A DNA stretch of 64,000 nt, from contig CAMFKE010000002.1 in NCBI GenBank assembly GCA_945957395.1, positions 336,176-400,175 of the forward strand. Direction: 5' to 3'. The DNA comes from an uncultured Opitutia bacterium. GTDB lineage: Bacteria; Verrucomicrobiota; Verrucomicrobiia; Opitutales; UBA953. Both the position numbers and the translations under genes were made by a program. The notes beneath the pieces were generated by a model that was not told the DNA's origin, searched no databases, and worked only from the letters and a program-made list of their open reading frames with translations. This document shows, piece by piece, positions 33,934 to 42,722 of this stretch (positions within the stretch are counted from its first letter, which is position 1; every line of letters begins with the position of its first letter).

Positions 33934-36900
33934 TCAGAGCGTGGAGTCGTCGAGCACCCGCACGGAGGTGACGGTGAAGCGGCGTCCGAACGCGCGGTTA
34001 GACGCCTTCTTCAACGCGGCGTATTCGGACTCGGGGGCCTCGGAGCCGTCCACATAGTCGTAGGAGCGGCGCAGGGTGAGCTCGAGATGGCAGCGGGCGT
34101 CGCCGGAGGAGCCGCCCACGCGCACCGTGAAGGTGTCGCCGCGCGGGGTGAGCGCGTTGGCCAGAGGGGCGAGCAGGTCGGCCTGGGAGAGCCAGCCGGG
34201 GAGGCCCACGCCCGAGGCGTCCACGCTCTGCGCGTAGCGGGTGTTGGGCAGGCCGGAGACGCCCATGTCGCGCCCGGTCACCCTGCGGTGATCGTTGAGG
34301 CCGGCGGCGTCGATGGCCGCCTGCGCGGCGCCCTTGGCGCCCAGCTCGCCGGGCTCCAGACGGCGGTTGAGAAACTCGCCGAGGGAAAGGAACGGCCCGC
34401 GCTTCTTCACCTCGTTCACCATCGCCTGCGCCAGACGGTCGAGCTGCGCCTCGGTGAGCGCACGACCGGCGTTGGCGCGCCCGGCCGCATCGGAGACCGG
34501 ATTGGCGGCGGGGTCGCCGCTGAGCACCGTCGCGGCCGGTACGACCACGGGCGCGGTGGGCGACACGGCCGCCTTGGCCAGAGCGCCGGAATCGGCGAGC
34601 TTGACGCTTTGCGTGACGGCTTCCGGCGTGGGCCGGTCGGTGTGCAGCGAGGCGAGGAAGGCGCGCCAGGCGCGCGCGGAGGTGGAGTTGATGTTGAAAC
34701 CGCCCTCCACCAGGAAGTGCCCGGCGGCCCGCCGGAAGCCGTCCGGAGTGGCCGCACCCGAGTCATCGGTGAGCCCGACGGGCTTGGCGCCCAACGGGGC
34801 CAGTCGCCGGTTCGGCAAAGGCTTCACCCCGGAGAAGAAATCCGAGACCTGAGTGGAGGCGTTGCCCGTCATGGACGGGAAAAGCTTGGCGGCGACGCCC
34901 TTGTCCCAGTCGCCGAGCGAGCTGACAAACCAAGTGTCGGCGAGGGCGGAGTTCATGATCCAGGACATGTCACAGGGACGCGCGGGGGCGCCCGCGCGCA
35001 CGGAACAGGCGACCGGGGCGCTTGCGCCCGCGGCCTCCTGCGCCACCCAGGGGGTGGCCAGGGAATTGCCGAAGGCGTCATGCACGGCGGCGATGCCGGT
35101 GGACTGCTCGTAGGGCGGCGTGCTGCCGCCGGAAGATGCCGGATAGGCGCGAACGCCGCCGCCCAGGCGGGCATGGCGCAGGTCGAGCAAGCCGACGGGG
35201 GGGTGAAGCGGGGCGCGGTGGTAGACGAAGCGGCCGACGCCCGTGCCGACGGAGTGGCCGGTGCCCATGTAGCCGAGCGCGCCGGGCACGCCGGGCAGGC
35301 GCGGATTCTCGCCGGCGGAAAGGAAGCGGGTGTTCTCGGTGTCCTCGTAACCCACGCCCCAGGCGACGAACTCGAACGGCGACACGGCCTGCCCGACGGC
35401 GTCGGTCTGGTTAAGGGAAAGCGGGCGGTGCAGGAACGGGGTCTCTCCGGCCCAGGCGTAGGCGGTGTCGGCGGCGGCGCCGGACTTGGCCTCGGCCTTC
35501 AGGCGCATCTCGAACACCATGGCGGGCTTGAGTTGACCGACCTGACCGGTCAGCGCCGACACATTGTTGTAAAGCTGATCCTCGGCGCCGCCGAGCATGC
35601 GCACGAGGTTGCCGGTGGTGCCGGAGGCCCCGTAGGAGGTGAGGTAGGTGGAGGCGTCGTTGGTAAACGCGCCCCGGTAGACGCCGAAGTGGCAGTAGCC
35701 GGAACTCCACGCCGTGAAATCGAAATTCGGTCGCACCTTGATGGAAATCGCGTCCGAGGCGCCCAGGCCGCTCATGACCGACCAGTTGACCGCCTTCGCG
35801 CCGCCCGAAGGCGCGTAGCCGGGCTCCAGTTTCAGCGTCGTCTCATTGAGCGAGTTGAGCGTGGTGGCGGCCCTGAAGGAGAAGGTGCGCACCTCGCCGG
35901 GCGCGAGATAGGCGGAGGCGCCCGAACCGTACAGGGGGATGAAGCCGCCCATGCGCTGCGACGGATTGTTGAAGTCGAATCCGAACTTGGCGGTCTTCGA
36001 CGGGGTGCCGGTGGTGCGCAGCTCGGCCACCAGCGGGAAGGCCACGCAGCGCAGGATGTAGTTGTCCGTGTTCCCCTGAGAAAGGCGCAGCGCCACATTG
36101 TAGGGGTTCCACAACTGGGCCACGACATTCACATGCGGGTTCAGGTTGTACTGCCCCGACCCGGGCGAGGTCTCGGTCGCCGCGAAGCGCACCTCCAGCC
36201 GATACTTGGCCAGCACCGGCTGGCGCCAGTAGCCGTGATACAGCCGGTCGGGCCCCTTCGCCGCCACGGCATCCAGCATCTGCGCCTTTTGGTCGGCGAA
36301 CGAGATCAACGACACGAACGGCCCGACCGAGGAGTCGTACCCGAGCAGGTCGCCCGCGTTCGTTTTGGCGACCGTCGCCATGCGCGACCACTCGCGCACA
36401 TCCGACCACAGCGGCCAGGTCGACTTCGTCGCCGCATCCGCCGCGGCCGGCGACGCCAAGGCGGCCGTGACGCTCGTGCGCCACCAGGCGTTGCGGCCCT
36501 GGGAGGACTCGGCGGAGTCGAAGCCCACATAGCCGGACATGCCCCCGAGATTGGGGGCGCCGCCGCCGCCATTGAGCGAATCGAAGTCGGCGTCCCCCAA
36601 GAGCGCCATCAGGCTCACATCGCGCTTGAGCCCGCCGTTGGCGGTATCGGTCAGCAACGACACGGACTCCGGCGTGAAGTCGTGCCGCAGCGCCCGCAGG
36701 GGCGTCGTCTGACCGGATTCCGACGGGAACCAGTCGGGGGAATCAGGATCGTTGACCAAGCCGGCCCACCCGGCGGAGCGCGAGTGAAGCCCGACCGCCT
36801 GCGAGGATTTCCAGCGACCCAGCGAGGTGCCGTCTTCGGGGTAGCCCGGGAAAAAGGCGCGCGCCGCGCCGGCGCGAAACACGCCGCGCGCCACGATATC

Positions 36901-37629
36901 CAATCCGTCCCCGGCGCTGTCACGCAGGTCCACCCGCGCCTTCTGATTCTCATCCATCGCCACCCAGGCGAACTCGCCCAAGGCGGCGCCGTCGGGGGCC
37001 GGGATGGGCTCGGGGCGCGCGTAAAGGTGCAGCGCGTCGTCGCAGGCCAGAGCAGCGGCGCCCGCATAGGCAGTCTTGCCGCCGTTGAGCAACAGCCATT
37101 CGCGGGAGATATCCGGCGACGAGGCACCGTCCATCATCCAAGCCTGACCCTGCGCTCCGGTGCGGGAGGTCAGCGGCACGCCCGACTCGAAGCCCGAGGC
37201 CAGCCAGCCGCAAAAGGCGCCCTCATGATCCTGCGCATACCCGGAGATCGGCGACACGGCGGCGAGATTGTTGGACGAAAGGCCCTTCCACACGCCGACA
37301 TACCGGGGGCGCCCCACCCCGGCGGCCCGCCTGTACGCCTCGGCCGAGGACGCATTGGTCCCCAGAATGGCCGCATTGGCGCTCACTCGCCGATCCGGCC
37401 CCAGGAGTCGCTGAATCTCACCCAACGCCACGCGCGCCCCAGCTTGCGCATTCAACCTCGCCTTTAGCAAACCCACCGAGGCGCGCGACGCGCGCAACTC
37501 CACCGACATCAACGCCGCCGCTCCGAGGCACAGCAGCAGCAACATGGACATGACGGTCAGTGAGAGGACCAGGCTGAACCCGCGACGGCGGGTGACGGCG
37601 ACGGGGAAGGCGGGGCGCTTGGGGGTCAT
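33934..37629 (-). CDS. Giant pseudopilin-like protein, Verru_Chthon cassette A type (unit 1)
   Basis: The 1231-residue protein has a prepilin-like N-terminus: basic TRRRG, then G17|F18SLVLSLTVMSMLLLLCLGAAALM, a hydrophobic stretch as in type IV pilins but with Leu instead of Glu at mature position 5. The long middle region is variable. The C-terminal third shares conserved blocks with the other two copies: GGFNINSTSARAWRAFLASL, KKRGPFLSLGEFLNRRL, DTFTVRVGG and FGRRFTVTS near the end. I chose ATG 37629 because MTPKRP aligns with the MLPDRP start of the other two; a TTG at 37668 extends it. The family is the one annotated Verru_Chthon cassette protein A; biological role unknown. Export and envelope anchoring are inferred. 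Confidence 0.82.
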   Translation of the reverse strand: MTPKRPAFPVAVTRRRGFSLVLSLTVMSMLLLLCLGAAALMSVELRASRASVGLLKARLNAQAGARVALGEIQRLLGPDRRVSANAAILGTNASSAEAYRRAAGVGRPRYVGVWKGLSSNNLAAVSPISGYAQDHEGAFCGWLASGFESGVPLTSRTGAQGQAWMMDGASSPDISREWLLLNGGKTAYAGAAALACDDALHLYARPEPIPAPDGAALGEFAWVAMDENQKARVDLRDSAGDGLDIVARGVFRAGAARAFFPGYPEDGTSLGRWKSSQAVGLHSRSAGWAGLVNDPDSPDWFPSESGQTTPLRALRHDFTPESVSLLTDTANGGLKRDVSLMALLGDADFDSLNGGGGAPNLGGMSGYVGFDSAESSQGRNAWWRTSVTAALASPAAADAATKSTWPLWSDVREWSRMATVAKTNAGDLLGYDSSVGPFVSLISFADQKAQMLDAVAAKGPDRLYHGYWRQPVLAKYRLEVRFAATETSPGSGQYNLNPHVNVVAQLWNPYNVALRLSQGNTDNYILRCVAFPLVAELRTTGTPSKTAKFGFDFNNPSQRMGGFIPLYGSGASAYLAPGEVRTFSFRAATTLNSLNETTLKLEPGYAPSGGAKAVNWSVMSGLGASDAISIKVRPNFDFTAWSSGYCHFGVYRGAFTNDASTYLTSYGASGTTGNLVRMLGGAEDQLYNNVSALTGQVGQLKPAMVFEMRLKAEAKSGAAADTAYAWAGETPFLHRPLSLNQTDAVGQAVSPFEFVAWGVGYEDTENTRFLSAGENPRLPGVPGALGYMGTGHSVGTGVGRFVYHRAPLHPPVGLLDLRHARLGGGVRAYPASSGGSTPPYEQSTGIAAVHDAFGNSLATPWVAQEAAGASAPVACSVRAGAPARPCDMSWIMNSALADTWFVSSLGDWDKGVAAKLFPSMTGNASTQVSDFFSGVKPLPNRRLAPLGAKPVGLTDDSGAATPDGFRRAAGHFLVEGGFNINSTSARAWRAFLASLHTDRPTPEAVTQSVKLADSGALAKAAVSPTAPVVVPAATVLSGDPAANPVSDAAGRANAGRALTEAQLDRLAQAMVNEVKKRGPFLSLGEFLNRRLEPGELGAKGAAQAAIDAAGLNDHRRVTGRDMGVSGLPNTRYAQSVDASGVGLPGWLSQADLLAPLANALTPRGDTFTVRVGGSSGDARCHLELTLRRSYDYVDGSEAPESEYAALKKASNRAFGRRFTVTSVRVLDDSTL

Positions 37630-37989
37630 AAGCACCGGCGACCAAAGCCTCCGGTAGAAAATCAGCAAATGGTTTCTTTAAAAAACCAGCGCCCTTGCAA
37701 AACCGGTCATTTGAAAAACCATACAGACACCCGCCTAACGGCAAAAAATCCTCTCAGACACAAGGCATAGTCAAAACCAGCCTGCTTCTCTTTTCCCCCG
37801 GAAAACTTTGAGTCAAAACAGGAACACACGACTCATGAGGTAAAAATAAACAACCTGAACTACCACCCCCTTTGCTGTCGCGATAAGGCAGCCCCAACAT
37901 TCCCTTTACACACCCGCGCGCGTCCACCCCGACCGTCGCTTCAGAGCCGTCAAAAATCTCCATCGGCGCCCCCAACGCCCAACCACCCC
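37630..37989. promoter_or_regulatory. Divergent intergenic region between cassette units 1 and 2
   Basis: This 360-bp gene-free stretch lies between the starts of two giant cassette genes. It is visibly richer in A/T than its surroundings, with A-runs at 37679-37685, 37714-37718, 37743-37747 and 37842-37847. It must hold the promoters of both units. I see no convincing ORF, RNA gene or perfect operator palindrome; a TTGAAA at 37711 lacks a good -10 partner at standard spacing. Confidence 0.5.
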
Positions 37990-40900
37990 ATGAGCATGCT
38001 TCCCGACCGCCCCATCCCCGTCGCCACCACCCGCCGCGGCGGCTTCTCCCTCGTCCTGTCGCTCACGGTCATGTCCATGCTGCTGCTCCTTTGCATCGGC
38101 GCGGCCGCCCTGCTGGCCATCGAGCTTCGCGCAGCCCGAGCATCCTCATCCCAAGCCCGCGCCAGGCTCAACGCCGTCGCCGGCGCCCGAGTCGCCCTAG
38201 GCGAAATCCAGCGCCTCCTCGGCCCCGACCAGCGCGTCAGCGCCACGGCCACCATCCTGCCTTTGCAGTCCACGCTGGGCACCATGCAGCAGCCCCGCTG
38301 GACCGGCGTCTGGAACGCCGGCCCGGATAAGGACGGCAACAAATGGCTGACCAGAAACACCAACGACACGCTGGAAGACACCCGCAACACGGCCGCCAAC
38401 GGAGCCACGGGAAACTGGGCCGTGGACCGTGTCGAAGGACCGCGCCAACTGGGCTGGATTGTCAGCGGCAACGAAGCCCTGCCTCGCTCCGAGCAAAAAA
38501 ACCCGTACACCGCTCTCATCAATACGGAGACCTGCGAAGTTGTCGGCCCGCGCTCGCTTAACCTCGCCAACAGGAACATTGGCACGAGCAAGTACCTGCA
38601 AACCCCGTTTGTCAGCGTCCCCCGCGTCTCCTTCCCGGATGGCAAAAACTCCTACGCCTACTGGGTCTCCGACGAGGGCGTGAAGGCCAAATTCAACATG
38701 GGCACCCTGCGCGCCACCGCCGCGCCCAACGCCGGCTCTCCCCAAAACGGCGGTTACGCCCGGCTGACCGCCCCCAACCGACTCAACTTCGACTACGCCG
38801 TCTCGGAAAAGGGCGAACAGGTGCTCGGTGACGACTTCTCCAAGCTTCCCATCGAGCAAATCAGGAAGACCGACAGCTTTTCCGGACTGAGCTCGACCGG
38901 ACTCACGGAAGCGGCCGCGCTGGCGATGCAAAACCTGCTCTGGCACGACATCACCTTCACCTCCGGCGGCGTGCTTTCCGACACCTTCAACGGAGGACTC
39001 AAGCGCGACCTCACCGCATACACCGAGGCGAACACCCAACCCGCCGGCGGCTCGCTCCCGGCGGTCAACGGCTTCCCCGCGCTCGCCGACACGGACCCGA
39101 TTCTCAACGCCGCCAGGCTCGCCCCGATTTCCCCCAAATACAGCGTGCTGCGCTCCTGGGCAGGCATCGATGCCGCCTCTCGCCCCGCCCTGGCCGCCAA
39201 CTCGGTGAGCATCATCCCCCCGGCGAACTTCGCCAACAGCACGCGTTACAGCATCCCGGATTATTCCCAGAATATCAATTCCACCCGGGCGCCCATCCTC
39301 AGCCACGCCGCCGTCCACTTCCAGCCCTACTACGACGCCGCGCTAATCAAGAGCCGCAAGCTCGGGGTCGTCATCATGCCCAAGGTGGTGCTGTGGAACC
39401 CCTACTCCACCCCTCTGGATGTGAGCAACCTGAAGGTGCGCTTCTGCACGCTCATCGACCTGCGCATCCGCATCCAACCTTCGTCCACACAACGCGACGG
39501 CTACGGCTTCTTCTGGAACACCTCCACCAACTTCGGCAACCCGGACCGAAACACGGCGGAGACACGCCTGAAGTTCCAGATTCCCGCCGGCACGATCCTG
39601 GCTCCCGGTGAATCGGCGGTCTTCCAGGCCCCCGGTGGCTTGCCACAAATGGCGCCCTACAATGGCGCCAGCACGAACTACAACACTCTGGCCAAAACCA
39701 ACGCCAAAGCCAATACGGGCTTCAAGGACGAGACCCGCGACCGCAACACCAGCTCGGTCTTCGGCCCACTTCCGCAGGCCTACTTCGACGACATCGAGAA
39801 GGACCCGGCCAACGCCCTGATATCGCGCATCTGGGTCTCTTCCAGCACCGTGAACGCCTCCGGCTATTCGCCTCTTGCCGCCAGCCGGGAAGCCGTGAGC
39901 CAGGTCCACCTGTTCGCCGCCGATGGCAAAACCATGCTGCAGCAGATCGACAACGACGCCTACGCCACTTCCGTGTTGGGCTACGGAAACTCGGCCTTCA
40001 CCTCCGGCATCATCCCGGCCATGTTCCCGGCGCCGCCCACGCCGATCATCAATGGTCTCGCGGAAGCCGTCAATCGGCCGGCCCATGTCAGCGTCATCAC
40101 TCGCCTGACCTATTTCGACGACCCCACATCCGCCAGCAGCGGGTCGCTTGCGCGCAACAAGGAGTACAACGGCCTGGTCTCCTACAACTTCCGCGCCACC
40201 CGCTTCACCCGCTTCCCCAATGACGGCGTCAACCTTCAGCGCGTAAGCAAAGACTTCGGCTCGTCGCTCTTCACCACCGAGATGGAGGCCAAGGGCGTCG
40301 ACGATGACAGCTACGCGCACCAGAACGGCACACAGGCGCCGCTGTTCTCCAACTACGCGCCTCGCCCCTCGGCCTGGACCTCGTACAAGTTCAGCATCTT
40401 CGATGTGCCCAGGAAGGAGACCGGAGTGACCTCGCTGGGCGCCCTGCAGTCGGCCAACCTAATCAAATTCCCCTGGGCGCCGGCGCTGGCCTTCGGCAAC
40501 GCCTACCCTCACCCGGGCCTCCCCCTCGACCAATCCGGCTGGGGTGCCGCCAACGAACCCGGCCTTTGGAAGGACACCTTCGCCGCCGCCGGCCTCTCCG
40601 GCGCGCCTGCCATCCTGACCGCCCCGGTCGTCGGCTCCTCGGTGAACCTGCTCATGGACTGGTCCTTCGAGCTCAACCACGCCCTTTGGGACAGTTGGTT
40701 CGCCTCCGGCATCCCGGCCGAAAACTCCGGCTGGGCATCCGCCGGCACGAACGGGCGCTGGGACATCGCCCCCGCCCTCACCGCCGGCACCGACAACACG
40801 CGATTCCGCAACGAGCGCCTCACGCCCATCGCCCCCATCGAGACCACCGCCCTGCTGTACAAGCCGGCGCAGTCGCTGCTGCTGGAAGGCGCCTTCAACA

Positions 40901-41700
40901 TCAACTCCACCAGCCTCACGGCCTGGAAGGCCCTGCTGTCCGCCAACCGCAACATCGAAATCCCCACGCGCACCGCCGGATCGGACACCGCGCAAGGCAC
41001 GCCCGTCCTGCGCAACCTGTATCCGGAACTCGATTCGCGCGACGCCACCGCCGGCACCTTCTCCGCCCGCTCCTGGGCCGGATTCCGCCGACTCTCCGAC
41101 GATGAGATTCAGAAGCTCGCCGAGAAAATCGTGGCGGAGGTGAAGCGCCGCGGGCCCTTCCTGAGCCTCTCCGACTTCGTCAACCGCCGCCTGCGCCCCG
41201 GCAACATGGATGGTCTCGGACGCCCCGATAACGCCGCGGACGGCACCGTCGACGCCTACGATTACCTGGGCGCGCTGCAGGCCGCCATCGAGCGCGCCAA
41301 GCTCAACCAGCGCTTCGGCAACGGCTCGACGGACACGCAGACCAACCTGACCGACGCCGGCCCGATGCTGAACGGCACCTACTCCACGACCAACCCGGTC
41401 AAGCCGGCACAGCGCGTCGAGCACCGCGCGGCCGGGGCCCCCGGCTATGTCCTGCAGGGCGACATCCTCCAATCCATCGGCGGCGTCATCTCCGCACGCT
41501 CCGACACCTTCACCATTCGCGTGGTCGGGGAGTCCGAAGGGGCCACCGCGGTGTACGAAGTCACTGTCCAGCGTACCACGGAAGCCGTACAGCCGGACAC
41601 CAACAACGGCTCGAATCGCTACATCCCGCTCAATCCGATGTTCCTGGGACGCCGATTCAAAGTCGTCAGCCAGCGCTGGCTCTCCCCCGACACCATCTGA
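37990..41700 (+). CDS. Giant pseudopilin-like protein, Verru_Chthon cassette A type (unit 2)
   Basis: The 1236-residue protein starts at ATG 37990 (MSMLPDRP; a second ATG at 37996 aligns best with unit 3). Prepilin-like N-terminus: TTRRGG18|F19SLVLSLTVMSMLLLLCIGAAALLAIELRA. Near residues 225-240 is SYAYWVSDEGVKAKFNM (also in unit 3 as FAYWVSDEGQKATL). The C-terminal third has the conserved blocks LEGAFNINSTSLTAWKALL, KRRGPFLSLSDFVNRRL, SDTFTIRVVGES and LGRRFKVVSQRWL. The pattern N-V/I-N-S/T followed by GPF-S-L recalls the GspK/PulK minor pseudopilin core. It is followed 11 bp later by its exported partner. Role unknown; a surface or secretion-linked filament tip is a guess. Confidence 0.82.
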   Translation: MSMLPDRPIPVATTRRGGFSLVLSLTVMSMLLLLCIGAAALLAIELRAARASSSQARARLNAVAGARVALGEIQRLLGPDQRVSATATILPLQSTLGTMQQPRWTGVWNAGPDKDGNKWLTRNTNDTLEDTRNTAANGATGNWAVDRVEGPRQLGWIVSGNEALPRSEQKNPYTALINTETCEVVGPRSLNLANRNIGTSKYLQTPFVSVPRVSFPDGKNSYAYWVSDEGVKAKFNMGTLRATAAPNAGSPQNGGYARLTAPNRLNFDYAVSEKGEQVLGDDFSKLPIEQIRKTDSFSGLSSTGLTEAAALAMQNLLWHDITFTSGGVLSDTFNGGLKRDLTAYTEANTQPAGGSLPAVNGFPALADTDPILNAARLAPISPKYSVLRSWAGIDAASRPALAANSVSIIPPANFANSTRYSIPDYSQNINSTRAPILSHAAVHFQPYYDAALIKSRKLGVVIMPKVVLWNPYSTPLDVSNLKVRFCTLIDLRIRIQPSSTQRDGYGFFWNTSTNFGNPDRNTAETRLKFQIPAGTILAPGESAVFQAPGGLPQMAPYNGASTNYNTLAKTNAKANTGFKDETRDRNTSSVFGPLPQAYFDDIEKDPANALISRIWVSSSTVNASGYSPLAASREAVSQVHLFAADGKTMLQQIDNDAYATSVLGYGNSAFTSGIIPAMFPAPPTPIINGLAEAVNRPAHVSVITRLTYFDDPTSASSGSLARNKEYNGLVSYNFRATRFTRFPNDGVNLQRVSKDFGSSLFTTEMEAKGVDDDSYAHQNGTQAPLFSNYAPRPSAWTSYKFSIFDVPRKETGVTSLGALQSANLIKFPWAPALAFGNAYPHPGLPLDQSGWGAANEPGLWKDTFAAAGLSGAPAILTAPVVGSSVNLLMDWSFELNHALWDSWFASGIPAENSGWASAGTNGRWDIAPALTAGTDNTRFRNERLTPIAPIETTALLYKPAQSLLLEGAFNINSTSLTAWKALLSANRNIEIPTRTAGSDTAQGTPVLRNLYPELDSRDATAGTFSARSWAGFRRLSDDEIQKLAEKIVAEVKRRGPFLSLSDFVNRRLRPGNMDGLGRPDNAADGTVDAYDYLGALQAAIERAKLNQRFGNGSTDTQTNLTDAGPMLNGTYSTTNPVKPAQRVEHRAAGAPGYVLQGDILQSIGGVISARSDTFTIRVVGESEGATAVYEVTVQRTTEAVQPDTNNGSNRYIPLNPMFLGRRFKVVSQRWLSPDTI
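38059..38105 (+). repeat. 47-nt block identical between cassette units 2 and 3 (copy in unit 2)
   Basis: This block is identical base for base to 42786-42832. It encodes the hydrophobic N-terminal helix of the giant proteins. Identity at synonymous positions goes beyond what protein selection needs, so recent duplication or gene conversion is likely. Confidence 0.85.
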
Positions 41701-41711
41701 TTCATACCCCC

Positions 41712-42518
41712 ATGAAGTCCCTTCGCATAGCCCTGCTCGCCGCCGGCGCCCTGTCTGCCTGCTGCGCAAGCGCCGCACCCAAAGTCCAAATCGAAACCAA
41801 AGCGCCGTCTCATCGTCTGCTTTTCCTGGCATCGCCGACCCCGGCGCAGTTCCGCCAACTGCCCTCCGGGGACCACGAACAGGTGCAGGAAGCGCCTGGT
41901 GAGCGACTCCCTTACAACCTGTTTTGGAAATCCGGGGAGAAATACGCGGCCATGCCGATTCGTATCAACCAGGTCTCCGAAGCCTTCAAACTGCCGGCCG
42001 AAATCAAGCATCCGACGCCCCTGTCGCTGCTCGTGAAAATGCCCGCACCGCCCAAGCAATCACCGGAAGGCAAGGGCAAGGACGACGCTGACCACTACGC
42101 CAAGTTCCTCGACCTCGCGATCAACCACAAGGAGCCGACCCTCAACTGCCTCTTCCGCCCGGCACCGGGAAGACCGCTGATGCCCCCGGAAGTCATCAGC
42201 ATCAGCTTGGAAAAGTGTGCCCCCGGCTCGACCATCGTCCTCAACGCCTCCGCCAAAATCATCGCCTACTCGGTGGGCAAGGAACGCTTCGGGCTGCGCC
42301 CCAAGGAATACAAAATCCTGCCCCCCACGGGCGAACCCGCGACGGAGGTGATCATGCTCATCCACACCCCCGACGGCTTCCAACCCCTGACCACCCTGGC
42401 CAAGGAAACGGAAACCAACCAAATCAGTATCCTGGCCAGCTACATCGCCGACAAACGCCTCAACGCCAGGGAAGTCAGCCACCTCTGGTCCTCCTTCCCT
42501 CTCGAATCGGCAAAGTGA
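41712..42518 (+). CDS. Small exported partner of giant cassette protein 2
   Basis: The 268-residue protein has an N-terminal signal sequence (MKSLRIALLAAGALSACCAS) with a possible lipobox LSAC ending at Cys17, so it may be a lipoprotein. The rest is hydrophilic, beta-rich, with SISLEKCAPGSTIVLNASAK and GLRPKEYKILPPTG, which occupy the place of the better conserved INLT block in the other partners. It starts 11 bp after the giant gene and ends before a strong terminator, closing a two-gene unit. Function unknown. Confidence 0.72.
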   Translation: MKSLRIALLAAGALSACCASAAPKVQIETKAPSHRLLFLASPTPAQFRQLPSGDHEQVQEAPGERLPYNLFWKSGEKYAAMPIRINQVSEAFKLPAEIKHPTPLSLLVKMPAPPKQSPEGKGKDDADHYAKFLDLAINHKEPTLNCLFRPAPGRPLMPPEVISISLEKCAPGSTIVLNASAKIIAYSVGKERFGLRPKEYKILPPTGEPATEVIMLIHTPDGFQPLTTLAKETETNQISILASYIADKRLNAREVSHLWSSFPLESAK

Positions 42519-42540
42519 CCGGCGACACACCGGCAAGTCC

Positions 42541-42569
42541 AAGGCCGCCCCTCACCGGGCGGCCTTTTT
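42541..42569 (+). terminator. Terminator of cassette unit 2
   Basis: A 10-bp GC stem (42541-42550 with 42557-42566) with a CTCACC loop ends in five T. Stem, loop and following CATG are nearly the same as the terminator of unit 3. Confidence 0.9.
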
Positions 42570-42722
42570 CATGGCCGGAGCAACTTGGGCCGGGAAATTA
42601 ACCACCATAAGCCGAGGTAAATGGGCCAATTGGACTCGAAAAATCATATCCGCGCACAAGGCTGCATAACGCCCCTCCGGCGGCCCCCATTCCTTGGCCG
42701 CCCGGATTTCAAACCCCGCCCC

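Noticed and set aside
33892..37467. A 1191-residue plus-strand open frame opposite giant cassette gene 1
   Set aside because: Antisense shadow of the giant gene; no motif, no start context, and the minus-strand reading aligns with two paralogues.
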